64,000 nt of DNA from Candidatus Peribacteria bacterium RIFCSPHIGHO2_01_FULL_51_35 (GCA_001787535.1 MFXP01000002.1:22564-86563); one strand, 5' to 3'; counted from the stretch's first letter, positions 49,081 to 59,207 are shown. Numbers and translations are program-made. The notes: generated from the letters alone by a model not told the origin.

Positions 49081-51372
49081 ATGAGCAAGAGACCATCCTA
49101 TGAATCCTTGATCGGCAAAGATCCGAAGCTTGTCCCCCTTTCTTTGCAAAGAATCCTTGGAGCAAGCGAAACAGTCGATTCTCTCTGGATTGGCCCTCAT
49201 GATACAAAGAAGCTGTCTGAAAAAGATCAAAAGGCATACGAATCTGCACATACCATCATGTGCCATTTGGCAGTGCGCGCTCCCACGGAACACCAGTCGG
49301 GGCATCCCGGCGGTCCGCTCTCTTCTTTCACATTCGCCTATTTCCTTTCGAAGAAGAGAAATCCTGCAGTCGATCAGCCACTTCGCATCAGTGCGGGACA
49401 TCTTTCATTGCTAGCATATGGTCTTCAGTGGTTATTTGGTCGAGAAGGAAAAGACAAACGATTGGCATCACCGCAGGCAATCATCGATTCGTTCCGCAAG
49501 CCGGATGGTTTGCCGGGACATGTGGAAGCAAGCATCGGCGATATTCCCTTTGGGACTGGACCGCTTGGAAAAGGTGTGAGCAATGCGTTGGGTGCTGCAT
49601 TCGGTTTGAAATATCAGATGAAACCCGGAATCGTTGATGTGCTTCTTGCCGATGGCGATAGCCAAGAAGGTCAAGTACAGGAAGCGTTTCGATTGGCTGC
49701 ACATCTTCAGTTGGATAATTTGGTCGTGCACGGAGACTTCAATGATATTCAACTAAGCGACATGCCATCCAAAGTTGTTGCATGTGACTTTGCATCCATT
49801 GCATCTGCAACCGGTTGGCAGGTCATCGAGGTTCAGAACGGAAATGATCCCGCTCAGGTTGCTGCTGCCCTCGAAGTTGCAGATCAATATATTGGCAAGG
49901 GAAAGCCAATCTTCATGTGCTACTACACCACTATGGGACACGGAGTAGCGCTCATGGAAGAAGGGTCCAACACGGGCACGAAAAACTTCCACGGCACTCC
50001 CCTCTCCAAGGAAGAAGCTGCAAAAGCAATTGAGCCTCTTCCCAATTTCGAGGAAACTATCAAGGCCTACGAATCATTTCGTACGGAAGAAAAGAAGCGA
50101 TATACATCCAAACCTGCAATGCAGACGAATCTGCTTCTTTCGTGGAGCACTCCGAAGAATTACAAGCGAACTCTGACGGATGCAAAAGGAGCGGCCCGCA
50201 AAGATTTCGGCGCAACGCATTTGAAAAATTTGATGGCCGTGGATGACCGCATCGTTGTGCTGCATGCAGACCTCGCTGCATCCGGTGGATTCGATCTTGT
50301 ACACAAAGACTTTCCCAATCGAGTGATCAACGTTGGCGTCGCGGAAGCAAACATGTACATGATGGCGGCGGGCATGCGCCAAGTCGGCCTGCTTCCTGTC
50401 ACGTACACATTCGCAGCGTTTGGAACAAATGAAGCGCGCGCAAACGCACGGCTCATCGACATCAATTCTTCGCACACGCGTTGCGCAGTCCTGCACGATT
50501 GCACACACAGCGGGCTTTCCGTCGGAGAAGATGGCGAAACACACCAGGAACAGAATTATCTGAATATTCCATTCCACCACACGCAAGTGTGGATGCTCGC
50601 GGACAGCAATCAAGCAGGCGCCGCCGCCGAACGCGCAATGGAGTTGATCGCGAAGGGCGAGGAAAGCGTGTACGTTTTTTCTCCACGGAGCGGCCACGAA
50701 CAATTGTCATCACCGAACGGCAAGCTGATCTACGGTGCCGAGTATGTTTTTGATGGCAAAGCAGATCTTATTCGCGGCAGCGGTGACACCAAAGATCAAG
50801 CAACGATCATTGCAACGGGAATTCCCGTGCACGATGCCGTGAAAGCTGCGGATCGCTTGCTGAAAGAAGAAAAAATACAAGTGCGTGTCCTCAGCGTAGC
50901 ATGCGTGCGTCCACTTGATGCATCGGCTGTCATTCAAGCAGCGCTCGAAACAGGACACCTGATCGTTGTAGAAGATCACAATGCGGAAGGAGGACTCGCG
51001 ACACTCGTGGCAGATCTTATCGCAGACTTCCAGCTCCCCTGCTCTCTTCGACGCCTAGGGCTCAATCATTATTTCCCCTCAGGAACGGACAAGGATCTCA
51101 AGTTTCTCGCGGGGCTGGATGATGAAAACATCATGAATACGGTACAGGATGAACTGCGTACGGAAGTGAAAGGCGGGGAGGACGCATTTGTGACATGCAT
51201 CTTCGCAATGGCCAAAAATGCAAAGGAAAGCACATTCGGGAAATTCGCTCAGAGTTTTCTCGATCAATTGAAAAATAGGAAAGGATATTTGGAGACGCTG
51301 CGCGGCGCGTGGAAGAAGAGGGAGGCCGGCACACTTCCGGACAACGAACACTTGCGCGAACTTCTTTCCTAA
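49081..51372 (+). CDS. tkt: Transketolase
   Basis: 763 aa from the ATG at 49081; the track start at 48949 is antisense to the small gene. ThDP motif: LLADGDSQEGQVQEAFRLAAHLQLDNL in pieces, substrate His in TEHQSGHPGGPLS, and GLSVGEDGETHQEQ in the Pyr domain. It is about 100 residues longer than classical TktA (660), mostly at the N-terminus and C-terminus. It moves two-carbon units between pentose and hexose phosphates. Followed 6 nt later by the SLH gene. Confidence 0.92.
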   Translation: MSKRPSYESLIGKDPKLVPLSLQRILGASETVDSLWIGPHDTKKLSEKDQKAYESAHTIMCHLAVRAPTEHQSGHPGGPLSSFTFAYFLSKKRNPAVDQPLRISAGHLSLLAYGLQWLFGREGKDKRLASPQAIIDSFRKPDGLPGHVEASIGDIPFGTGPLGKGVSNALGAAFGLKYQMKPGIVDVLLADGDSQEGQVQEAFRLAAHLQLDNLVVHGDFNDIQLSDMPSKVVACDFASIASATGWQVIEVQNGNDPAQVAAALEVADQYIGKGKPIFMCYYTTMGHGVALMEEGSNTGTKNFHGTPLSKEEAAKAIEPLPNFEETIKAYESFRTEEKKRYTSKPAMQTNLLLSWSTPKNYKRTLTDAKGAARKDFGATHLKNLMAVDDRIVVLHADLAASGGFDLVHKDFPNRVINVGVAEANMYMMAAGMRQVGLLPVTYTFAAFGTNEARANARLIDINSSHTRCAVLHDCTHSGLSVGEDGETHQEQNYLNIPFHHTQVWMLADSNQAGAAAERAMELIAKGEESVYVFSPRSGHEQLSSPNGKLIYGAEYVFDGKADLIRGSGDTKDQATIIATGIPVHDAVKAADRLLKEEKIQVRVLSVACVRPLDASAVIQAALETGHLIVVEDHNAEGGLATLVADLIADFQLPCSLRRLGLNHYFPSGTDKDLKFLAGLDDENIMNTVQDELRTEVKGGEDAFVTCIFAMAKNAKESTFGKFAQSFLDQLKNRKGYLETLRGAWKKREAGTLPDNEHLRELLS

Positions 51373-51378
51373 TTCTCC

Positions 51379-52326
51379 ATGCTCCTCCACCCGATACGCC
51401 TGTGGTTGCCGTTATGGATTTTCCTGGGCACAGCCGCCTTGCCACTCGGCGCATCTGCAAAATCTTTCCTTGATGTTCCGAAAACGCATCCCGCTTACGA
51501 GGCGATCACTTCTCTCACAGACCAGGGCATCCTGAAGGGTTATCCGGATGGACGGTTCCACCCCAACCAACCGGTGAACCGCGCCGAGGCGGTTCGCATG
51601 ATGGCAAGTGAATTTTCTCCGGAATACATCGAGGCCTTTTCGTATTCGACAGTGTTTTCAGATGTGCCGAATGGCGCCTGGTACCTGCCGTACGTCGAAA
51701 TCGCGCGCCAAAACGGCGCCATTGATAGTCCGCCAAAATCCTCTCTCTTTTACGGCGAGAGACAGGTCACCAACGCCGAGTTCGTGAAGATATTTCTCAT
51801 TCTCAAGCGACGAAACATCCATCTTTTCGAGCAAGAGCAAAAACCGCTCGCGCCGGATGTCAGTGCAGGCAAGTGGTTTTACCCATACCTGACGCTTGCA
51901 CTCTCCATGAACATGATTCAAACCGACGCCGTAGGGAACCTCTTGCCCGAAAAAGCGTTGTCTCGAGCCGATGCGGCAGTCCTGCTGCACCGCTATGCAC
52001 AGTACGCTTCCACGCAAGCCCTTCCCCTTCTCATCGACGCAATTGATGAAAACCTGCACAAAATTTCTGCACACCGTACAGGTGAGTACACGCCACAGGC
52101 ACCGGCCGCTTCCTTTCGGGCAATCCTCCTGGCACACGGGCTCCGCTCGCTTCACGACAGTCTCGAACATCAGGCACTGCAAAAAATCACGTGGGCTGCC
52201 GGAAAGCTCCTGAAGGGTGAACCGCAAGAAGCGCAGAAGCTGATGAAGGAAGCCAAGATGCTGTCACCAGCGACCGTTTCAACGTACGGAAGTTCGTTGA
52301 CACGCTCACTGCAGTTTCAGCCGTAA
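51379..52326 (+). CDS. Secreted S-layer homology (SLH) domain protein
   Basis: 315 aa. Signal peptide (LWLPLWIFLGTAALPLGASA), then three SLH-type segments: FLDVPKTHPAYEAITSLTDQGILKGYPDGRFHPNQPVNRAEAVRM in pieces, FSDVPNGAWYLPYVEIARQNG, and DVSAGKWFYPYLTLALSMNMI. A helical C-terminal domain of unknown role follows. SLH domains bind pyruvylated wall polymers. It follows tkt closely, an odd metabolic neighbour, so read-through is likely. Confidence 0.88.
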   Translation: MLLHPIRLWLPLWIFLGTAALPLGASAKSFLDVPKTHPAYEAITSLTDQGILKGYPDGRFHPNQPVNRAEAVRMMASEFSPEYIEAFSYSTVFSDVPNGAWYLPYVEIARQNGAIDSPPKSSLFYGERQVTNAEFVKIFLILKRRNIHLFEQEQKPLAPDVSAGKWFYPYLTLALSMNMIQTDAVGNLLPEKALSRADAAVLLHRYAQYASTQALPLLIDAIDENLHKISAHRTGEYTPQAPAASFRAILLAHGLRSLHDSLEHQALQKITWAAGKLLKGEPQEAQKLMKEAKMLSPATVSTYGSSLTRSLQFQP

Positions 52327-52335
52327 ACATTTACA

Positions 52336-52473
52336 ACCGGCTGTTCTGCGAAACTTTATAAATAAAGTTTCCCGTTTGCCATGACCATTCCCCGCGACCT
52401 GTCCCTCGTGCCATGTTAACGGCGTTAACATCACCCTTCGAGGAGATTGAGGAACGGCGGACAGCAGAAGAGT
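52336..52473. repeat. Repeat modules A1 and B1 (scar of a Fic-type cassette)
   Basis: A1 (52336-52392) nearly matches the promoter and first five codons of fic: TTCTGCGAAACTTTATA, AAAGTTTCCCGTTTGCC, ATGACCATTCCCC. After about 17 unrelated nt comes B1 with ATGTTAACGGCGTTAACAT and GGACAGCAGAAGAGT. The palindrome AAACTTTAT-AA-ATAAAGTTT is a likely operator. Confidence 0.75.
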
Positions 52474-52499
52474 TTGCTCCTGCCGACTTTCTTCTGCCA

Positions 52500-52757
52500 C
52501 TATCTATACACATTCTTCCTGTGTGCCACGTTCACCACAGTCACCGTGATAATGCTGTGGTCAACACCGTAGATGATACGATACGGCCAAACTCGTAGAG
52601 AGCGGAGCCCCTTATACTTACCTTCAAGCTGTTTCCCTGCGGTTGGGTTTTCTCTGAGAACATCAAAGGCGGCCAGTACGCGCTTCTGATCTTTCTTTGG
52701 AAGAGATTCCAGCTGCTTCACCGCCTTTGTTTTTACTTCAAGCGCGTACATACTCAC
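52500..52757 (-). CDS. RelE/ParE-superfamily toxin
   Basis: 85 aa from GTG 52757. YALEVKTKAVKQLESLPKKDQKRV at the start and GLRSLRVWPYRIIYGVDHSIITV at the end match RelE, with the conserved Arg residues and C-terminal VAHRKNVY. RelE toxins cleave mRNA at the ribosome. It overlaps the antitoxin stop by 4 nt. Confidence 0.9.
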   Translation of the reverse strand: MSMYALEVKTKAVKQLESLPKKDQKRVLAAFDVLRENPTAGKQLEGKYKGLRSLRVWPYRIIYGVDHSIITVTVVNVAHRKNVYR

Positions 52758-53035
52758 AGCTTCAGCCTCTTTTTCGTCGTATTAAGGCTGACGGTATTCT
52801 TGTGCAATTTTCCCGCCTTCATGTCCTTTACCGCCTCTTCAAGCTCCTTATCCAACTCCGAGTCAGACATAATCTCCATTGTCTCTTGCCATCCTTCATA
52901 TTCCTCAAAGGACATCACAACCACCTTAGGAGTGCCTTCATGGGTAATAGCCACAGCAACCCCTGGGTGCTCTGCCTCATCAATGACCGCATAGAAGTTC
53001 TTTCTCGCCTCTGTTGCTGTCATAAACTTATTCAT
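52754..53035 (-). CDS. Phd/YefM-family antitoxin
   Basis: 93 aa from the ATG at 53035 (TACAAT ends 6 nt upstream). MTATEARKNFYAVIDEAEHPGV and PKVVVMSFEEYEGWQET match the Phd/YefM DNA-binding fold. The C-terminus (about 60-93) should neutralise the RelE toxin. First gene of the pair. Confidence 0.88.
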   Translation of the reverse strand: MNKFMTATEARKNFYAVIDEAEHPGVAVAITHEGTPKVVVMSFEEYEGWQETMEIMSDSELDKELEEAVKDMKAGKLHKNTVSLNTTKKRLKL

Positions 53036-53166
53036 ACGTACATTGTAGCGTACGCCTTCCCTTCCTGCAAGAGCAAAAGGACGACAGCGAAGAGGCAACG
53101 ATCCCAGCCTATTCGCCGCTTTTTTTCATGTTAACTATTTACGAAAAAACTAACGTCTTCAATGTA

Positions 53167-53356
53167 CCATGTTAACGGCGTTAACATCTCGAGGAGATTC
53201 AGGAACGGAGGACAGCAGAAGAGTAGTACTCGAAGAACCGGAAGGAATGATTCCTTTTCCTTGAAGCACCGTCAGCCGGCGGTTCTGCGAAACTTTATAC
53301 ATTACGTACTATCTGCTAAACTTTATAAAGTTTCCCGTTTGCCATGACCATTCCCC
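53167..53356. promoter_or_regulatory. Repeat modules B2 and A2: operator/promoter of fic
   Basis: B2 repeats CCATGTTAACGGCGTTAACATC, GAGGAGATT and GGACAGCAGAAGAGT of B1. A2 repeats the fic promoter with the perfect palindrome AAACTTTATAAAGTTT (TATAAA as -10), 14 nt before the fic ATG. The HTH of the Fic protein may bind the palindrome. Confidence 0.7.
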
Positions 53357-54267
53357 AGAAACTCCGGACCATCCGACAGTTGTCAGAGCTGAGCCAGACT
53401 GAACTGGCTCGCACGCTCGGCGTCTCCTTTGTCGCCTTCAACCGTTGGATCACCGGAAAATCCACTCCCCACAGGAAGGCGCAGGAGCGCATTGATGCAC
53501 TGTACCGAGAGTACACGGGTCTCACGGTGATTCCCGAGGAAGCCTTGGCAGCGAAGAAGGCAATCGTGATGGGGAAGGCAAAAAAGATGAAGCAGGTGTT
53601 TCGGACAATTCTGGGAAATCCCGATATCCGCGATCAGTTCGTGCTCGTGCTCACCTATACCTCCAACTCCATAGAGGGGAGCACCCTCACACAGGCGGAG
53701 ACTGCCGCCGTGCTCTTTCAGAACGCCGCGCTTCCCGATAAGACACTTACGGAGCAGCTGGAAGCAAAGAATCATCAGGCAGCGCTCCTGTATCTCTTTG
53801 AACACCTCTCATCAAAAAAGCCTCTCGGTGAGGAGTTGATCCTGAAACTTCATGGGATGCTCATGAACGGTATCCGCGCGGATGCCGGATCGTACCGCCG
53901 ACACGGTGTCCGCATTGTCGGAGCAGATCTTCCAACGGCGAATTATCTCAAAGTGCCGCATCTCATGGAGGAGCTGGCAAGGGACCTGCGCCCAAACCGC
54001 AGAGATGTCATCGAGCACGTCACAACTGTCCACGCTCGCTTTGAGCAAATACACCCCTTCTCAGATGGGAATGGGCGCATCGGGCGGCTCCTGATGCATG
54101 CCATGCTTCTTCGGGAAAATCTGCCACCTGTGGTAGTCATGCCCGAAAGGAAGCGACTCTACTACTCCGCTCTCAATATCGCCCAAAAGAAAGGCGATAC
54201 CACTCTCCTGCAAGATTTTTTCTGCGATGGGATCATGGAAGGATGGAACATCGTGGAGAGGAAATAA
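53344..54267 (+). CDS. Fic-domain protein with N-terminal XRE-type HTH
   Basis: 307 aa. Residues 1-55 hold an HTH (LRTIRQLSELSQTELARTLG, FVAFNRWITGKSTP). The inhibitory motif (S/T)xxxE(G/N) is TSNSIEG near 100, upstream of the Fic domain. The active site HPFSDGNGRIGR (about 238) is complete, so AMPylation or a related transfer is expected, held back by the inhibitory helix. It autoregulates if the HTH binds the upstream palindrome. Confidence 0.92.
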   Translation: MTIPQKLRTIRQLSELSQTELARTLGVSFVAFNRWITGKSTPHRKAQERIDALYREYTGLTVIPEEALAAKKAIVMGKAKKMKQVFRTILGNPDIRDQFVLVLTYTSNSIEGSTLTQAETAAVLFQNAALPDKTLTEQLEAKNHQAALLYLFEHLSSKKPLGEELILKLHGMLMNGIRADAGSYRRHGVRIVGADLPTANYLKVPHLMEELARDLRPNRRDVIEHVTTVHARFEQIHPFSDGNGRIGRLLMHAMLLRENLPPVVVMPERKRLYYSALNIAQKKGDTTLLQDFFCDGIMEGWNIVERK

Positions 54268-54467
54268 TCCTCGAGGAAGAGGAAATTCGAAGAACCAGAA
54301 GAAATGATTCCTCCTTGCTGCTTTTTCTCATATCTATTCCGGTTCAATATGATACCCAAATCCGGACTCTGAGTATCTGCGATCAATACCGCGTAGCTTT
54401 CACGCAAGCCATAGATCATTAACCGATTCGGTTATCTTTGTTCTATCAGTGAGAAAGCGACGTGGTA
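54268..54467. repeat. Partial module B3 and gene-poor gap after fic
   Basis: 54268-54311 resembles the right part of B2: CGAAGAACC-GAAG-AATGATTCC. The rest of the gap to the LamG gene shows no ORF or hairpin that I can support. Confidence 0.55.
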
Positions 54468-57400
54468 TCAGAAGCTGAACATGGGCAACCAGATTTTTCC
54501 CCAATGCTTTGTGGCAGCGGGTCCGCCCGGCGGCTCGCCGAAATCCCAGTTCGTGTTGCGGCCGCTGTCCGTGCATTCCTCGGCAACATCCGAACACACA
54601 AGTGCATCTCCTCCGCTCGCGTCACTGTCGAGCACATCGAGAAAATCGATGGTTTGGGAACCGCCGTCCCCATCGAGGAGGAGGTTGCTTGCAGAACCCG
54701 TCTTCGTCGTCCGCAGGCTCATGAGGTTGGATGCTGCGCCTCTCAATGTCAGAGCGCCCGAAATGCTCTGGCGAGACGTATGATCGAACGTGAGCGTCTG
54801 TGCTGATGTCACGGTCTTCGTAAAATTATGGAAGACGGTCGAACCGGAAATCGTCTGATCGCCGCCATCGAGCGTGAAGGTGCCGCTGCGTTTCGTGAAA
54901 TCGCCGTAGAGGGCTGCCGAACCGGAGAGTGTGACGTTGTAGTTGCCGGCGGAGGCATCCAGCGCTGCGCTATAGATGTTCAAATTGCCATTCACGTCGA
55001 GGTTGGACCCGAGGACATAGACCCCGGATCCGGTCGATTTGCCGCCGTTGTAAAGAGCATTGATTTCCGAAGCAGTGAGCGCGCGGTTGTAGATGCGGAT
55101 GTCATCAATTTTTCCATCGTGCCTGTCAGGGAGCGTTGTTGTATCTTCTTTGTACGTTCCGAAGAACAAATCCATGTCACCTGTCGTCACGATAGTTCCC
55201 GTCTTGGGGGTGGACGCGGCCAGCGCTCCATCTATATAGATAGATTGCGTCACACCGTCGTAGACGCCCGCTACGTGGTGCCATGCGCCATCCGTATAGA
55301 AGTTACTGTCGTTCGGGCCTAAAGCGGTCAAACCGCCGGTCGTTTCAACGATGAAGGTCAGCCCCTGGGGGTTATCTGCGGCAAAATCTCGCAGCAATAA
55401 TGCCCATTGGACCGTGCTCGAGGTATTCGGCTTGCTGATGAAGTAGTTATTATCCTCATCCGTTTGCGTGTCGGCGGTGAACCACGTTGCAACTGTAATC
55501 CCCGGTCTTGTAAAGTTAAACACACTGCTGTTCGTCACTCGCACGTGCTCGTCCACTCCGTCGAAATCAAGAGAACTTGGATCGTAAAATTGGACTCGCG
55601 GCGGGACGGACGCGGACCAATCCGTGCCCACCTCTAGGTTCGTGGACACACCGTGATTGCCGTATTGGGAACTATCCTTCGCGGCTGTGGCTCCGCGTCC
55701 CTCGTCGAACTTCCAATAGCCGATGAGGCCGTTGTCGAGCGTCAGGTTCTGCGTTGCGTTCGTGCCGAGGCTGAGGGTCTCTGATGTCATCCTGCTGTTC
55801 AGGAGGATTCCCGTGGAGGTTGTAAGCGTGCCGGTGCGTGCGATCAGCGAGCCGGAAACGACGAGTCCGTTCGTGCCAAGAACAAGGGAACCGGAGACGG
55901 AGAGATCGTGCGTCTTGATGCGCGCTCCGGGTGTGTACGTGTCACCCACCCAGACCCAGAGTTCTTTGTTCAACCCGAGTGTGACGATATTGGAGGCCTC
56001 CAGGGAGTAGATTGCCGAGAGATCGTCGTCGCCCGTGCCGTCCGAGGTATTCAGGTGGGTACTCGTGATCGTGTATGCACCGCTCTCCGAGCGGGCGATG
56101 AGGTGGTCTTGGTAGATGGTCATCCCCGTCATGTTGTTGCCTTGCCCCAGCGACACGAGGACGCCATCCTCTGTTTCGTCATTGAGGAAGAGCGTGAGGA
56201 CCGCTCCTGTCTGCTGATTGATAGAGAACGTGTACATGCCGCCCGCATCCGTATCGTCCGACGTGGTAACGGCTGCCCCATCGATGGAGAGTGCGACCGT
56301 GATGTTCGCGCCGATGACGGACGTGCCTTCATCACTGTAGACAGTGCCTGTGATGGTTGTTTGCGGACCCGTGGCCGTCGTCAAACTGGGATAGGTACAC
56401 ACTGCTGTGGCGCAGTCATTGGCACCGTCGTTATCCTGCTCGCGAAATATTCCGGTATCCATGCCAACGCTGCTGATCACAGGCTCATAGAGGCGGAAAT
56501 AGTAGGTCGTGGTCAATCCAACGTCCTCCGCCTTCAGTGGAAAGTCGATCTCCACCACCTTCGTCTCGAAATGATCGAAATCAAGGTCTGCCGCGGCGTC
56601 CTTGTCGGAGACGTAGAATACTGCCGGCCCTGTTTGGTCTGTCCCCGTAAGACTCGATGTGGTGCTGGTATTGCCGTCGGTGCAAGCGGTGCAGGTTTCG
56701 GCTGCGGTCGCATAGCGCCACACCGCAGAGGTTTCGCCCGTGTCCCCAACATCCACCCAGGTGCAGGTCGCCTCCCCGCCGGCGGCATCCGGGTTGCAGC
56801 CGGACGTGTACTGCAATTTCTTCCGAATATCCAGGCCCGTTCCTCCGGCGCGCTCGGACATATTCATGCGCAGTCGAATGAATTCCTCCGAATCCACGCT
56901 CGTCGGCGTCACGTTCTCCGCGGCACCGTTGAGACCCGTGGAGGGATCGTCCACTGTTTCATCGTCGTAGAACCGCCAGTTGAGCGACCACGGGGAATAC
57001 GGAACGTAGGAGGAATGGTGCACGAGCGAAACGGTATTCGTTCTGGTCCCCTGTTCCGCGTTGACATCGAGGAGTTCCCCGATACTGACCCAGTCGGCGT
57101 CCGCGCAGCCGGTGGCATCCGAGTACGTCAGGGCACGGATGTCGTCACCGACGGTTGCCTCTATGGAGCGGCGGGTGAGGAGCATTCGATTGTTATTGCA
57201 AGAGGAGACGATGGCCATGTCCTCAACGTCATCTTCGTTGCTGATGTTCGGGTTGCCGACGTCGGCGACGACGGATGTAAATCCTCCAGCGGATGTCCAG
57301 CACTCCATATCGCTCGTGAAGACGCTCGCATCCGTCCACATGTACAATGCTCGCTGCGAGTTACGGGTCCATGCAGTCGCAGCCACGTGACCGACCGTTG

Positions 57401-59207
57401 CCTCCGCTGAAATGTCGTCTGTCCCTTCCGAAAAACCGGCTCCCGTCCAAACAAACAACTCCACGTCATTGCCGCTATCGGTTGCGACAACGGAAATATC
57501 GTCACTGAGCGGATCATTCGCCATGTCTATCCATCCATTGTACGTTTGCCCGTTGTTATTCGCAGGGCCATCCGTTTGGATGCCGCCCCAACTCGTCGTG
57601 TAGATGCTGTACCGTAAATTTGCAACGCCGTCATCAGTCACGACCGCGAGGCCTGCCCCGGTTGTTTCTTCATACGCAAGATCGAACTTCTGGGCGTTCG
57701 TGTTTGTGAGGTCATCCACGGGGTTGCTCTCGTCGTCCCACGCGGAACCCGTCCAGTGCGCCAGGAACAGGTCGTTCAAGTGATCGGAGACGCCGACGAG
57801 CATCTCGTCGCTGCGAAAATTCGTGAGGCGTTGTCCCCGAGCAACGAGGCGGACCCACTCGGGCTTTCCGTTCACGCCGACTCCCGTCATATCGATGTCA
57901 TTCGTGGTGTCCGGGGAGAACGTCGAGCCGCAGGCGGGCGACGGTGTCCAGCTCGTTCCGTCCCAGACGCAATAGTGGACATTGCCGCCGCCCGTCGTGA
58001 TGCCGCCACTCCCAAAGACGACGATTGCATCTCCCGAGAGCTGTTCGTACGCCACATCGAACCCACGCATAAGGCCTCCACTAAGCGTCAGCACCACTTT
58101 GGGCATGGTCGCACGCAGCGACCAGTCCCCTGCCGCGTTGCAGCCCCCTGTGCAGGTGAGCACGTCCATCCGGCCGGTTTCCTTTTGATGGACCGCAATG
58201 AACTCCTCACGCGTGGGAGACGCCATAACCTTCACGAAACGGATGGCTTGCCCGTCCGTTGCGACGGACAGGATCTGCGCACCCGATGTCGTCGGGTCGG
58301 TGTAGAGGCGATTATTCAGGTCGCCGGGGTTCGTGGCAGACTCGCTGTAGACCAAAATACCGCTGTTGGAAACAGCATCCACCGCAAGAAGCCAATCTTG
58401 CTCCTCCAGCACAATGGTGTCGCCCGCGGAGGAACGGAAGCGTATGGGCCCGAGTGCATGGAGGGCAGGGCTCTTGGTGGGAACCACGTAGCGATACCAT
58501 ACGTTGGCTTCCTCTCCACGAACGGGGAAATGAATCTCTTGGCCATTTGCGTTCGGGCGGAGTGTCGCACCGGTCGAAAACCCCTCGACCTGCAGAGGAA
58601 ACGGAACTGTTTCGATAAGAGTGCCGGAGAAAGGCAACGCGCCTCGAAGAGTGAAACGCATGTCGTACTGCTCCTGTGGAAACAGGCGCGTTGCCCCATT
58701 GCGGATAAGTGTGAATGCGGCATCGTTCGAAACCGCAAACATTCGTTCGAGCGACTGCGGACCACCGGGAGTATCGACGGTGAGAGTGACGACGTGGATG
58801 CCAAGGGTTTGTGCGACAAACGATGCGGTGTAATCGGCAGTATCCGAGATCGCACGATTACCGCACCGCTCGATTCTCCGGACCGTCCCCTCCTCGGACG
58901 AGAGAATGGTCGTATTGCCATCCGGTGCCCGGACATTGATGCTCAGAAGCCCGTCACAGACCGTCTCTCCGGCCTGATCGACAATGCCAATCTGGAAAGA
59001 AACCGCCTCTCCAATGCGGTAGGACGATTGCGGAACGTTGAGAGCGAGCGTCCAGAGCTCCCCTTGGGAGAGGTCCCCTCTCCACCGGTTCGCGCACCCT
59101 GCAAGAAACAGAACTGTGATAAGAACTGCCGGCTGTACCCACCGTTTCTGCGGAGAAAGCATCCTGTAAGCAGCAGCGAGAGAGGCTCGCACCCGGGAAA
59201 GATCCAC
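54468..59207 (-). CDS. Giant surface lipoprotein with LamG domain
   Basis: 1579 aa from GTG 59207, where TATACT (59220-59215) ends 7 nt upstream. The track start lies in a repeat. Lipobox LFLAGC puts Cys at residue 38. A beta-rich region with many Asp/Thr/Gly repeats (about 100-1000) is followed by carboxypeptidase-like (TITGTVYSDEGTSVIGANITV) and LamG-type domains (GYWKFDEGRGATAAKDSSQ near 1240). It ends with KHWGKIWLPMFSF. Likely an adhesin or sugar-binding surface protein. Confidence 0.82.
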   Translation of the reverse strand: MDLSRVRASLAAAYRMLSPQKRWVQPAVLITVLFLAGCANRWRGDLSQGELWTLALNVPQSSYRIGEAVSFQIGIVDQAGETVCDGLLSINVRAPDGNTTILSSEEGTVRRIERCGNRAISDTADYTASFVAQTLGIHVVTLTVDTPGGPQSLERMFAVSNDAAFTLIRNGATRLFPQEQYDMRFTLRGALPFSGTLIETVPFPLQVEGFSTGATLRPNANGQEIHFPVRGEEANVWYRYVVPTKSPALHALGPIRFRSSAGDTIVLEEQDWLLAVDAVSNSGILVYSESATNPGDLNNRLYTDPTTSGAQILSVATDGQAIRFVKVMASPTREEFIAVHQKETGRMDVLTCTGGCNAAGDWSLRATMPKVVLTLSGGLMRGFDVAYEQLSGDAIVVFGSGGITTGGGNVHYCVWDGTSWTPSPACGSTFSPDTTNDIDMTGVGVNGKPEWVRLVARGQRLTNFRSDEMLVGVSDHLNDLFLAHWTGSAWDDESNPVDDLTNTNAQKFDLAYEETTGAGLAVVTDDGVANLRYSIYTTSWGGIQTDGPANNNGQTYNGWIDMANDPLSDDISVVATDSGNDVELFVWTGAGFSEGTDDISAEATVGHVAATAWTRNSQRALYMWTDASVFTSDMECWTSAGGFTSVVADVGNPNISNEDDVEDMAIVSSCNNNRMLLTRRSIEATVGDDIRALTYSDATGCADADWVSIGELLDVNAEQGTRTNTVSLVHHSSYVPYSPWSLNWRFYDDETVDDPSTGLNGAAENVTPTSVDSEEFIRLRMNMSERAGGTGLDIRKKLQYTSGCNPDAAGGEATCTWVDVGDTGETSAVWRYATAAETCTACTDGNTSTTSSLTGTDQTGPAVFYVSDKDAAADLDFDHFETKVVEIDFPLKAEDVGLTTTYYFRLYEPVISSVGMDTGIFREQDNDGANDCATAVCTYPSLTTATGPQTTITGTVYSDEGTSVIGANITVALSIDGAAVTTSDDTDAGGMYTFSINQQTGAVLTLFLNDETEDGVLVSLGQGNNMTGMTIYQDHLIARSESGAYTITSTHLNTSDGTGDDDLSAIYSLEASNIVTLGLNKELWVWVGDTYTPGARIKTHDLSVSGSLVLGTNGLVVSGSLIARTGTLTTSTGILLNSRMTSETLSLGTNATQNLTLDNGLIGYWKFDEGRGATAAKDSSQYGNHGVSTNLEVGTDWSASVPPRVQFYDPSSLDFDGVDEHVRVTNSSVFNFTRPGITVATWFTADTQTDEDNNYFISKPNTSSTVQWALLLRDFAADNPQGLTFIVETTGGLTALGPNDSNFYTDGAWHHVAGVYDGVTQSIYIDGALAASTPKTGTIVTTGDMDLFFGTYKEDTTTLPDRHDGKIDDIRIYNRALTASEINALYNGGKSTGSGVYVLGSNLDVNGNLNIYSAALDASAGNYNVTLSGSAALYGDFTKRSGTFTLDGGDQTISGSTVFHNFTKTVTSAQTLTFDHTSRQSISGALTLRGAASNLMSLRTTKTGSASNLLLDGDGGSQTIDFLDVLDSDASGGDALVCSDVAEECTDSGRNTNWDFGEPPGGPAATKHWGKIWLPMFSF

